A stretch of 64,000 nucleotides of DNA from positions 1,984,001 through 2,048,000 of the forward strand of contig OX337240.1 in assembly GCA_946965045.2 (NCBI GenBank). The letters are read 5' to 3'. Position 1 is the first letter of the stretch. The number at the start of each line of letters is the position of its first letter. Made by a program: the position numbers and the translations under genes. Below are positions 19,814 through 28,021 of the stretch, in pieces. The notes below the pieces were generated by a model. It searched no databases. It was given only the letters and a program-made list of their open reading frames with translations, and was not told where the DNA came from. The DNA is from Epithemia pelagica (taxonomy: Eukaryota; Bacillariophyta; Bacillariophyceae; Surirellales; Surirellaceae).

Positions 19814-21129
19814 AGAGACGGCCGCCTTTGTACCCAGACAGTACGTCAGACGCCAAGGAATGGAATACCAATTTTGACCGGAAGCTCGATCAGATCTTGG
19901 AAGCTACAAAACAATCCGACAAAGCTACTCCACAGTATTCGGCTGCATTTGTCGGAAACAAAGAAAAGAAGAGGTTGGTTGCCGACGGTCGTTTCTCGTT
20001 TTTCCACGAGAAAGTTGGCGAGGCAAGTGTGCTTACCGTTGACCAAGCGGAAGCATTGTCTACTATGAAAAACGAACATCAAGTGGTCGCCTACATGACA
20101 CCATACCTTGAAGAACTTGTCCGAGATACAGTCAGTTGCTCCGTTTTTAATTCGGAGGAATACAAATGGATCGAGACAAGTGCGGAAACCACCATCTACA
20201 ACGAAAAGCCTGACTTGATTATCATGCATCCTGCTTTCATCAACAGGAAACCGCCTTTCAAATGCGAGAAAGACAAAGTCTTGGAAGAAATGCGAAGGGA
20301 TGGTGATTTGTATGGAGTCCTTTCCCAATGGAAGCTTCGAGATTTTATTGGTCTCACCTGCGAGGCAAAGCAAAGCATCGACAATCAAGCTTTTGGGGAA
20401 GTGATCAATTATGGAGCACATCTTTGCTTTGGAACACATGGCTCAGTGGCAACAAGATTGATGCTGTTTGACAAGCGGGTGTTTTGGCTTGTTGATTGCG
20501 TGCAAGGAGTTGTGGCGAGCGTGGTAACATGCCGGTGGATAGATGAGGGATCGAGACAACTCTTGCGTGATTTTGTTCGCCAACCTGTATTGCCTAGGCT
20601 ACTGAATGATGCCTGCGCTCACTTTAACTTGACTGTCAAATCAGACTCTTTCTTGGGCGCGGGAGCTTACGGTTTCGTTTTCCGTGCGCAGCGTGCTGAC
20701 GGCATATTTGTCGCCCTCAAAACTGTCTTGAAACAAGATGCCGACACAAACATACAGCGACTGGAAGCAGAGAAGGAAAAAACTATCAGAGCGAAGAATG
20801 CGTGTCCAGACGAGGTTGTGGGTGTAGAAGAGGATGGGTTCCATACATTTGAAGATGGTGCCGCTTTAGTCTTGTCGGCTGTTGGTGACCACTTCTCAAC
20901 TCTATCTCCTCAGGGCATTGTCGACTCTCTGAAGAGACTGCACAAATCCGGGATCATACACGGAGATGCACGGCTTGAAAATGTGGTTGGCGTGAATGGC
21001 AAACCCTGCTGGGTCGACTTTGCTGACTCGGACTTGTTGTTGCAGGCGCCTCTTCTCATGGAGAGAGAGATGAACGGACTCATCGGATGTGTACAAGAGC
21101 GCTTCGAAGGGTACGAAGCCGATGGCTAG
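19636..21129 (+). CDS. Crinkler-like modular protein 2: leader + PD-(D/E)XK-like + protein kinase-like
   Basis: The single-exon product has 497 residues. Residues 1-59 are the shared leader. Residues ~150-300 look like a restriction-endonuclease fold: PD at 192-193 (KPDLIIMHP) and E-x-K at 243-245 (LTCEAKQSIDNQ), spaced as in PD-(D/E)XK domains. Residues ~336-470 look like a small protein kinase: Gly loop GAGAYG (341-346), Lys362 in ALK, catalytic HGDARLEN (442-449) and the DFG-like D461FAD. The REase + kinase order is a known payload of Crinkler-RHS-type proteins in oomycetes, chytrids and other eukaryotes. The C-lobe is short, ending ~35 residues after DFAD, so the 3' end may be abbreviated. 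There is no signal peptide. Its upstream region is a MITE plus 41 bp, so its promoter must differ from that of the other copy. Confidence 0.8.
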   Translation: MASSFDTASQKLAQGIPPFPLRDLPTTRDELLWTEIRSEYSLTLAELSSLKNHACEEQHQRRPPLYPDSTSDAKEWNTNFDRKLDQILEATKQSDKATPQYSAAFVGNKEKKRLVADGRFSFFHEKVGEASVLTVDQAEALSTMKNEHQVVAYMTPYLEELVRDTVSCSVFNSEEYKWIETSAETTIYNEKPDLIIMHPAFINRKPPFKCEKDKVLEEMRRDGDLYGVLSQWKLRDFIGLTCEAKQSIDNQAFGEVINYGAHLCFGTHGSVATRLMLFDKRVFWLVDCVQGVVASVVTCRWIDEGSRQLLRDFVRQPVLPRLLNDACAHFNLTVKSDSFLGAGAYGFVFRAQRADGIFVALKTVLKQDADTNIQRLEAEKEKTIRAKNACPDEVVGVEEDGFHTFEDGAALVLSAVGDHFSTLSPQGIVDSLKRLHKSGIIHGDARLENVVGVNGKPCWVDFADSDLLLQAPLLMEREMNGLIGCVQERFEGYEADG

Positions 21130-21256
21130 GATTCATTGTAACGGTACGGCAGTTTTGTCGCAGTAGACCTACGGCGTCTATGCTAGCGTGCAGACGCAAA
21201 CACGAACGTAAATCATTTGTCCACATGTGACACAGTCCTCGCGTCATTTGTAACAG

Positions 21257-21927
21257 AAAGGAAATCCAGGCATTTGCCGTCGGGGCTGTCCTGGAAATGG
21301 TAGGTGGGACGAGTCCTTTGCAAGTCAAGATTCGAAAATTTAATCCTCCCGGTACCGGAAGTCCTGCCGATTCCTCCGCCGAAGGACGCGCCACCTACAC
21401 AATAGTGAATTCACAAACAAGAAAGGAGAGGCCTGGGACGAAACTTTTGAAGCCATGTACGATGAAGGATGCTGGAAACAGGCTTTCCTTTATCAGGCAC
21501 CACTTAGGATACACCTTGTGTTGCAGTCGACCAAGGAACCAGAAGAGGTGTCTGTGAACATGGGCGCAGAGACACTACAAAAGGAATACAATGGAGAAAC
21601 TGCAACCCGTCATGCAGAAACTCTGTGAATGAAATTTGAGCTTGTCGAATATTAACTTGCAGCTTTTCGACCGCCCAAAAACAAGGAGGAGGGCGAGGAG
21701 AGGGATAGTATCGAGAAGCAATGCGACATGTATGGATTTGTGTGGCACGATGTGTGTGTATGTAGGAAGTATGAGATTGATTGGCGTTTTGCTGGTTCGA
21801 TCCATTGAAATGGAAGCAGAAATTTGAACGAAAACTGACGGCACTGGTCAACTTGTCGTTCGAAGAAGAGGACCCAACCGGAGAGGGGGCTCTCTTCAGA
21901 GTCGAAAATAGGTCGAGTCGAAAATAG
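21257..21927 (+). CDS. Candidate multi-exon gene or gene remnant, family unknown
   Basis: Reading across likely GT-AG introns gives natural-looking protein in pieces. Exon 21257-21299 (EIQAFAVGAVLEM) joins 21422 after an intron with donor GTAGGT (21300-21421) and continues KGEAWDETFEAMYDEGCW... to about 21620. A third piece near 21661-21751 reads RPPKNKEEGEERDSIEKQ...FVWHD. An intron at 21752-21819 leads to KFERKLTALVNLSFEEED and a stop at 21925-21927. The junction between the second and third pieces is unresolved (no strong donor in the right phase), and the 5' end is not found. It could be a separate small gene or the displaced tail of another modular protein. Exon limits are approximate. 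Confidence 0.35.
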
Positions 21928-22189
21928 GTCAACGTATCTTTCTACGGGCTGCTTGAATCATAGTCATGTCTCGTCGTCTTTGCTTGTTCCTACTGCGATA
22001 AAAAAGGATGCATATGAAAGTTCAGGTACACAAATAGTAGGAGCAGATGGTATATGTGGCCATCAATTATCCTGTAAGCAACATTCTTGGATAACAGTAG
22101 TGTTTTATATCGTACGTACTCCTAGAACTATAATGAAACTCAGACAAATAATTCTAAGAACCATTTCGATCTCCACTCTTATACCTTTC

Positions 22190-23665
22190 TTATGATGAGT
22201 GCAATTGATGCAAATGACGCATATGTGACGGTGAAATACGATGACAAAAATGGGCATGGACATCACAATAGGCGTCACCAGGACTGCTCTTGTTCTCACC
22301 TGCACCGCTAGTGGACAAGTTGGATGGTCGGTTTAAAAAGGAATTGTAATCATTTGAGTTGCGACATTGTCCTAAAAATGGACCACGTGAATTCCCCAGT
22401 GCCGCCAAATTTTGGGAGTGATTGTAGTCTTCGATGCGATTGTGAAGAGCGGTGGACCCCCAGGTTTTGTAAACTGATTGGAGTTCCGTTGCATTGTTAT
22501 GAATTGAATGCCTCGCCATGTGATAATAGTTTACCATGTATCCCCATACCCAGTCGCTGTGCAAACAAAAGAACTTGATGCCCTTTTGTGTGGCCTTTAA
22601 ATACGGAGCGGCGATGGAGTATTCATGCATCATGTCCAACAAACTCATGCCAGGACGATAAACGTCTAGCTCGCCAATCATATTTTGCTGTAGTCTCCAA
22701 CAGACCAGGGCGTCAAAGTCATCTTGGTTTGAGAAAGGTGGTGTCGCCTCGACCGGAGTTGTATCCGTTTGGTTCGTCTCATTAAAGTAACAAGTAATCG
22801 GGCGCAGCAGATTGACCAAGGTGGCCCGGGTAAAAACGGAACCGAATCCACCATGAGGAATCGTGAAAAAATCACGTTTGTGCCCAAACCGAATTAAATA
22901 TCCAGCAATAACGCGCGCTTGGTCAGAGGGATACATTTTAGGCAAGGACGATTTCAATCCACCAATGTTGATCCAAGTGTCATCGTCGCCCAAAACCAAG
23001 TAGTCTGGTAGCAAAGAGACATTGAAACGAACTGGGGAAGAATTATTTGATGAATCCTCTCGTGATTGAATTGTTGACGACTCAGAGCCTTCGTGGTAGT
23101 ATTTATGAACGGCGTTTCGGAAGGCATGAAGGGGTCGTTTCTGTGCACAGATCCAACCGGATGGATTGCTCTTGCTTTTAAGCCCCACCTCGCCAAACAA
23201 TCCTCCCAGTTTGTTCAGAAGCGGAAACTTATGCTTTGAGTTACAACGCCTGACAAGGGTTTGCACATGATCCCAAGTTAATGCTTTGGAACAGTTTTGT
23301 TCGACATCGTCGGCTTCGGTGGCGGCATAAAAATACCGGACACTTTTACCAAAGGTTGCGTATTGGGCTCGTTGCAAGTCGGCTTGTGTCACACTCCCAA
23401 TACTAACGAAATCTATCACCACCCCTGATGTGGACAGATCATCTTAACCTGTTGTCTTCTGCGACAGGGTTTTGTCGTGGTTTTCTTGGAAGACCGTCAT
23501 CATATACGAGGATTCAATTCGCGTAGAAACAAAACTGCTCCGATGCACACTGATGGAGAGACTCAGATGGGAAACAAAGGCAACAACACAGCCTAGTATG
23601 CAGACCCAGAGTGTTCTGAGCCTCGGGCGGCTTCCTGACTTTGTTGAGAGGGTGGTGCGGACCAT
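22190..23665 (-). pseudogene. Fringe/GT31-like glycosyltransferase interrupted by an in-frame TAA
   Basis: From the ATG at 23663-23665 the frame encodes a type II membrane topology (basic N-terminus, signal anchor ~19-37). Codon 74 is TAA (23444-23446), after which the same frame runs open for another 417 codons. That part carries the metal-binding acidic motif YLVLGDDDTW (DDD at ~227-229), HGGFGSVFTRA, and late Trp/Tyr-rich and His-containing segments typical of Fringe/C1GALT-like GT31 enzymes, which add sugars to glycoproteins in the Golgi. The only GT-AG pair that would remove the stop is 24 nt long, too short for a normal spliceosomal intron. No good ATG lies just after the stop. I call it a pseudogene or nonsense allele; a base error is also possible. 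Confidence 0.75.
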
Positions 23666-24257
23666 GGCTGTGTTATTGTATTCCAACCGATACCAAGACG
23701 AAGGAGAATAGTTTTTTTGTGAACAGATTATTGGAACATGGAATTCCTGTTGTGATCTACCACAAAATTGTTGCCGGGGCGCGCTGGGGGATGGGGGGAG
23801 TATTGCTATTTTGTCCAATTTCTAAGTATCTAAGGCGGGCTCGGTAGTCAACGGACTACTACTATAAGTGAATTTTATTCCCAATAATTGCGGAATAAAA
23901 GGTTTTGGTCTTGAAAGACTCAAAATGGTAGTCAAATTCATTAGGGCATGCGTTGTGGCCGTTGAGCGAGTGAGTCGAGATACCCAGATTTTCCGTCCTC
24001 AGATTGTTTTGGTTGCGCTTCCGCAGTGGTAGGTTGTCGTGTGTGTCCTCTGCATCACAACAATAACCCCTCGGGGAAAAGTAGAACTACACTGCACCGC
24101 ACCAGTTCAAAAGATCTTAGGAGTAACCTAGTTCAGGATAGAGAATGGACTGTTCTTCGATCCTGCGTATTCGTGAATGTGAAGACCGGAATAAAACAAT
24201 CCCTGCATGTCGCCTCCCGACTTGAAATGAGGGCGTCAAAACTAATGTGCCAATGGC

Positions 24258-24384
24258 GCCACTGTCAATGAAAGGAACGTAACCGCATCGAACGTACCAC
24301 ATGGCAACATCATGTTACCGTGGTTGGCCGCCACTGTCAATGAAAGGAACGTAACCGCATCGAACGTACCACATGGCAACATCA
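24258..24384. repeat. Two-copy direct repeat, 55 bp at 72-bp spacing
   Basis: GCCACTGTCAATGAAAGGAA and the following bases to GGCAACATCA occur at 24258-24312 and again, identical, at 24330-24384. The region 23820-24530 otherwise holds no supportable gene; a hairpin (TTTTATTCC / GGAATAAAA) lies at about 23874-23901. Confidence 0.92.
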
Positions 24385-24538
24385 CGGTGACACTGCTGTA
24401 CTTGTATCAGCCACGGAAGATTTCAATTGACCTTCACATTGTTGCTTGCTTTTGATCCCAGGCATCCATGACTTGAAGGACTGTAATTTCACACTCTCTG
24501 AACTCATCGCAACTTCTGCCGGGGTTGAATGATAGCAC

Positions 24539-24756
24539 CTGCGGTTGAAAGAAAGGATTTGGACGATGTGGGAATAAGGAATCATTTGGACATTATTACG
24601 TGTTCACTGAAAAGTCCTCTTCACGATGAGGAGAAGGAAGATGGGGCCAATGTCGCAGTAGCAACGTCGACAACGAAGCCAGTCAAGAAAAAGGGAGACC
24701 AAGAAGGAGACGAAGAGAAGGAAGCCTACAAAGCCGTATGATGGGTGGTGGTAGCT
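24539..24756 (+). pseudogene. Truncated relic of the PUB/UBX gene 3' end
   Basis: This stretch aligns with the end of the UBX gene (about 10480-10715). Shared blocks include GAAAGAAAGGAT, GGGAATAA, AATCATT, the GAAGATGGGG stretch, AAGAAAAAGGGAGACC, and finally GTATGATGGGTGGTGG where the parent gene ends. A central part (roughly 10560-10600 of the parent) is missing and many substitutions have accumulated, so the frame is not preserved. It lies ~290 bp upstream of the bL9 ATG. No introns or upstream parts of the parent are present. Confidence 0.8.
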
Positions 24757-25045
24757 GATATTCACCCTCTAGAGAAGGCTTAACTCAAAGTACCTAAAGT
24801 AGGGTCAACGGCCATATTTCGCTCGTACCTTTCTTGGTAGGAGTAGCTCTCTAATCTAGAGGAGTAGCTCTAGCTAGCTAGAGGAGTAGCTCCAGTTAGC
24901 CATGCGCGGATCTTCCGCGTGGAAGATATCACTAGGGGAGAATGATCGTGTCACATATCGCATGTCGCACCTCGAAGCCGAATTTTCGATTTGGATCCTC
25001 GAAGACCACGTCCATCGTCCATTGTCCATCAACAACACAATCGAG

Positions 25046-25867
25046 ATGAAGCGGACACAAACAAGAGCCATGTCAAAGATGCTTGTCTTGCCATGGTCTT
25101 TGGCCATGCTCTTGTGGCATTCTGGTGTGATGGCCACTCGCACGTTCTCTCAGGCATCGTTTGTTCCACCTGCCTCACCCACATCGGGTAGCAAGGGCCC
25201 CTTGTTCTTTGCACCAACATTGGATCCGGCGACTGGGCCCATCCGAAAAGACAAGGCAGAGTCCAAAATGAAGCTCGAAGCGCGCAAAAAGGCAGCACAA
25301 GCCGGAGGTGTAGCAGCTAATTCGAAGAAAGTCCAAGTGAAGCTACTAAAGCACGTTGCAGGTACGGGGCAAGCAGGACAAGTCGTGATGGTATCACCGG
25401 CGTTCTACAATAACAAATTACGACCGAGTAAACTGGCTGAGCAGATTAGTGATGAACAAGTGGACAAGGAGAACCAACAAAAGCAAGAAAAGGAAGAGGA
25501 GATCCAGACACAAGCGGCTTCTTTGGAATCAAAATTAAAACCAGACGGAAATCCATTTGTTCTAAAAATCTCTGCAAAGGCTGGTCCTTCCGGTCAACTG
25601 TTTGGAGGAATTGGTCCAAAGGTCATCATGGACGAATTGAAGCGACAAGTGCCAGATTCTTATTGGGACAACCCTTCTTCGCAGAAAAATAATCGTATCA
25701 AATCATTGCTATCGCTCGAAACAAATTCGGACGGGAAAATCAAAGAAACCAAGATGCGAGGCGACATCAAGCATGTTGGAGAGTTCATGGCTTCCATGTC
25801 ACTGACGTCGGATATCACAGTCAAGTTCCCCATTCGTGTCGTGTCTCAAGACAAACTATCTCCTTAG
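25046..25867 (+). CDS. Organellar (probably plastid) ribosomal protein bL9
   Basis: The protein has 273 residues. The N-domain begins near residue 96 (VQVKLLKHVAGTGQAGQVVMVSPAFYNN), matching the bL9 pattern of a Lys-rich strand, a Gly-x-Gly turn and an N-anchored helix. The central helix is charged (DKENQQKQEKEEEIQ). The C-domain ends with GEFMASMSLTSDITVKFPI. bL9 binds 23S rRNA at the base of the L1 stalk. Residues 1-30 form a hydrophobic signal peptide followed by QASFVPP, close to the A-S-A-F transit motif of diatom plastid proteins. The start at 25046 is chosen because it places the signal at the N-terminus; an in-frame ATG at 24902 would add 48 residues of no clear function. The copy is much longer than bacterial bL9 (~150 aa) because of the presequence and tail. 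Confidence 0.85.
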   Translation: MKRTQTRAMSKMLVLPWSLAMLLWHSGVMATRTFSQASFVPPASPTSGSKGPLFFAPTLDPATGPIRKDKAESKMKLEARKKAAQAGGVAANSKKVQVKLLKHVAGTGQAGQVVMVSPAFYNNKLRPSKLAEQISDEQVDKENQQKQEKEEEIQTQAASLESKLKPDGNPFVLKISAKAGPSGQLFGGIGPKVIMDELKRQVPDSYWDNPSSQKNNRIKSLLSLETNSDGKIKETKMRGDIKHVGEFMASMSLTSDITVKFPIRVVSQDKLSP

Positions 25868-26028
25868 CTATAATAGATCCACATTTCTCAGACAGAGTGG
25901 AACTTTTTTGCAGATACAACATTGTCATTCATCACAGACGTCCAGTTTTGTTGAATATCAATGTAGGACCAATTCCCCAGCCAACGTGCCGCCCAAGAGA
26001 CGCCATTCGTCTTCGTCCACCTTTTCAT

Positions 26029-26619
26029 TCAATTGTTTGTACGAGATTCTTGAGAAAGCTGAAGGTATTCGACATAGGTATGGTCCTCCCCTTCCAGTTC
26101 TTGATCAATAATTTCGGAGATAACCTTCCAATCACCTCCCGCCAATCCAGCACCTATTTTGGGGTACGCAATCCGACGTCCCGAGTATTCTCGCTTGACG
26201 GCACTAAACACTGCTCTCAGAGCTTCGTATTCCAACAAGCACTCGTCCTTTTCTCGGTGCCAATGAAATTGCGTGTAGGCATTCACAATAACCACTTCAT
26301 GGTCGCGATGCCGTTGTCGTGATGGTGGTTTCCCTTGCCATGGGGTTATATCCGTTGATGATGATGATGATGATGATGATGACGGTGGTGGCGAATATTG
26401 AGATAGGACCAACGACACCTTGGCGGAAGTCATGGTGCCCAACTTGTCTCGTACACCTGGCACGGTCGCGCAATCCGCTTCGTAGGCTTGGGGAAACTCT
26501 TCCTTGATCGACTTTGCAATCCCTGCTCCCATCCTACAAAAACAATTACATCCATGGATAATCACATCGAATTTGCCTTCCTTGGTGAGCCGCAAAAGAT
26601 CTCCTGAAACCACCTTCAT
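26029..26619 (-). CDS. Macrodomain protein (ADP-ribose-1''-phosphate phosphatase / Poa1-like)
   Basis: The product has 196 residues. MKVVSGDLL, VIIHGCNCFCRMGAGIAKSI and IAYPKIGAGLAGGDW are the characteristic strand, ligand-binding and Gly-loop motifs of macrodomains that bind or hydrolyse ADP-ribose derivatives; the pattern GCNCFCRMGAG is closest to ALC1/Poa1-type proteins. An insert at ~79-90 is a run of nine serines encoded by a (GAT)n-type microsatellite (26358-26381 on the plus strand), which should vary in length. It is convergent with bL9 (161 bp apart) and divergent from the UBA-like gene (134 bp between ATGs), so these last two probably share a promoter. Cytosolic or nuclear location is assumed because no targeting signal is seen. 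Confidence 0.88.
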   Translation of the reverse strand: MKVVSGDLLRLTKEGKFDVIIHGCNCFCRMGAGIAKSIKEEFPQAYEADCATVPGVRDKLGTMTSAKVSLVLSQYSPPPSSSSSSSSSTDITPWQGKPPSRQRHRDHEVVIVNAYTQFHWHREKDECLLEYEALRAVFSAVKREYSGRRIAYPKIGAGLAGGDWKVISEIIDQELEGEDHTYVEYLQLSQESRTNN

Positions 26620-26753
26620 TGCTTTTCTTCAGTCCTTTTCTGTTGAGCTGTGGTGGATCTTCGACAGAGATATTCAGTCGCGTTTGATTCAACGCTGTCC
26701 ACGACCGTGACCTTGTTAATTTCTTCGGAGCGCAGACACGAAGTTGTGGAACC

Positions 26754-27566
26754 ATGGGATTTGTTTCACCCATAAGAACCGGATTCCTGCTTCTTGAACT
26801 CATATTCCTTCATCATCCGGCCAAGACCTTGGTGGAGAGCTTTCAGGTGCCGATTGTCATTGCAAACACGGGTGGCAACCAAATAATCGAGCCCACACTT
26901 TGCCAGCGCTGTGGTTCAACAAGATGCCGAATGGGATTGTATGACAAACCGCTCCCCCCTCGTCCTCCTCCCAGACCAGATCGCAGCAATAAGGGAAAGA
27001 ATCCAAATGAAGACGAGGAGGATGAAGAAGACGACGACGATTTTGCAGCGTCCATGATCTCGACGCCTCGTTTGTTTTCCTTTGACCCCGAAACTGGAGA
27101 AGAAGTCAATTCCCTTCTTCCACCATTGGGTAGGAGTTTGAGTTCCGGTGTGGGCTGCTATTTCGAGCCAACCGATCGGTTGGTACGGAATTTAGTCGAT
27201 AAGACAGGCTGTGCCGTGGAAGATGCCTGCTGGGCTTTAGAAGCATGCAAGGGGGATTTCACGGAAGCCTGGACAAGTATTTCAACTGCCCGACGGATGA
27301 ATCTCAACGCCAATCGTTTGCCGCAGCCATCCGCTGAAACAAGTGACCAGGACGAAATTCTCAGCGAAGATTCTTCGTTTGAGTGGGATGAAGATTCCTA
27401 CGAGATTGAAATGGAAGAAGAGTACGAGCGGCTGAAAAGCAAACGGATTAGTCAGGAACGAAAGAGAAATGTTCAAGACATGTTCAAAGGCGGCCAAGCC
27501 GATCAGGCTTGGCTTCCCAAAGCAAATCCAAGACCCATCGATGATGAACCTTGGTTCACGGGATGA
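26754..27566 (+). CDS. UBA-like domain protein with signal-like N-terminus, function unknown
   Basis: The protein has 270 residues. A hydrophobic N-terminus (TGFLLLELIFLHHP, ~9-22) looks like a signal peptide, with ESFQVP following it. CQRCGSTRC (50-58), a proline-rich stretch (DKPLPPRPPPRP) and an acidic run (~85-97) come next. Residues ~141-178 (LVRNLVDKTGCAVEDACWAL and the following helix) have the three-helix UBA/NAC-type pattern used to bind ubiquitin or nascent chains. The C-terminal third is acidic and charged. The signal plus a possible plastid-type cleavage region suggests organelle import, where UBA-like folds can act in other ways (as in EF-Ts). I do not recognise a named family. 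Confidence 0.65.
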   Translation: MGFVSPIRTGFLLLELIFLHHPAKTLVESFQVPIVIANTGGNQIIEPTLCQRCGSTRCRMGLYDKPLPPRPPPRPDRSNKGKNPNEDEEDEEDDDDFAASMISTPRLFSFDPETGEEVNSLLPPLGRSLSSGVGCYFEPTDRLVRNLVDKTGCAVEDACWALEACKGDFTEAWTSISTARRMNLNANRLPQPSAETSDQDEILSEDSSFEWDEDSYEIEMEEEYERLKSKRISQERKRNVQDMFKGGQADQAWLPKANPRPIDDEPWFTG

Positions 27567-28021
27567 ACAGAACTTATGTCTTAGTGCCTGTTCCCCAAAT
27601 AGAACGCCATACTTAGTGGATGATACTGATCTTGTTGTTTTCGAACATGTCAATTGCCTTGCACGACACAAAACGATTCAACAGGTAGTCTGCATGAAGT
27701 TGGAGTGCGGGAACGATAGGCGATAAACGCATGCCTAAAACGCGTACGAAATCAAGATGATCCACGCCACAGAAACCGAGAAGATATTTGGCTTGAGATG
27801 CGAAATATGAGGTGGGAAGAACGTCAATGTTGCCTAACCAATGTGACTAGGTAGAGTAGTTCCAACAAAGGAAATCTATAGTAGGGCGTCTACTGAACAA
27901 ATATTAAGAGCTCATCTGAGCTCATATCCGTACGAGTATGTTGTGTTTGACGTCCCCGAACGTGGAAGATTTCAGCACCACATTGCAACTGTTGGACGAA
28001 AAACAATATTGGCAATTGAAC
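27567..28021. other. Intergenic region between convergent genes, no gene seen
   Basis: These 455 bp lie between the 3' ends of the UBA-like and VWA/alpha-kinase genes and would hold two terminators/3' UTRs. An imperfect palindrome (AAGAGCTCATCTGAGCTCATA, 27905-27925) is the only structure noticed. Confidence 0.5.

Noticed and set aside
23422-23445. 24-nt GT-AG intron removing the TAA in the GT31-like gene
   Set aside because: Introns this short are outside the range seen elsewhere in the window (83-93 nt) and in most eukaryotes. Kept only as an alternative in the finding.
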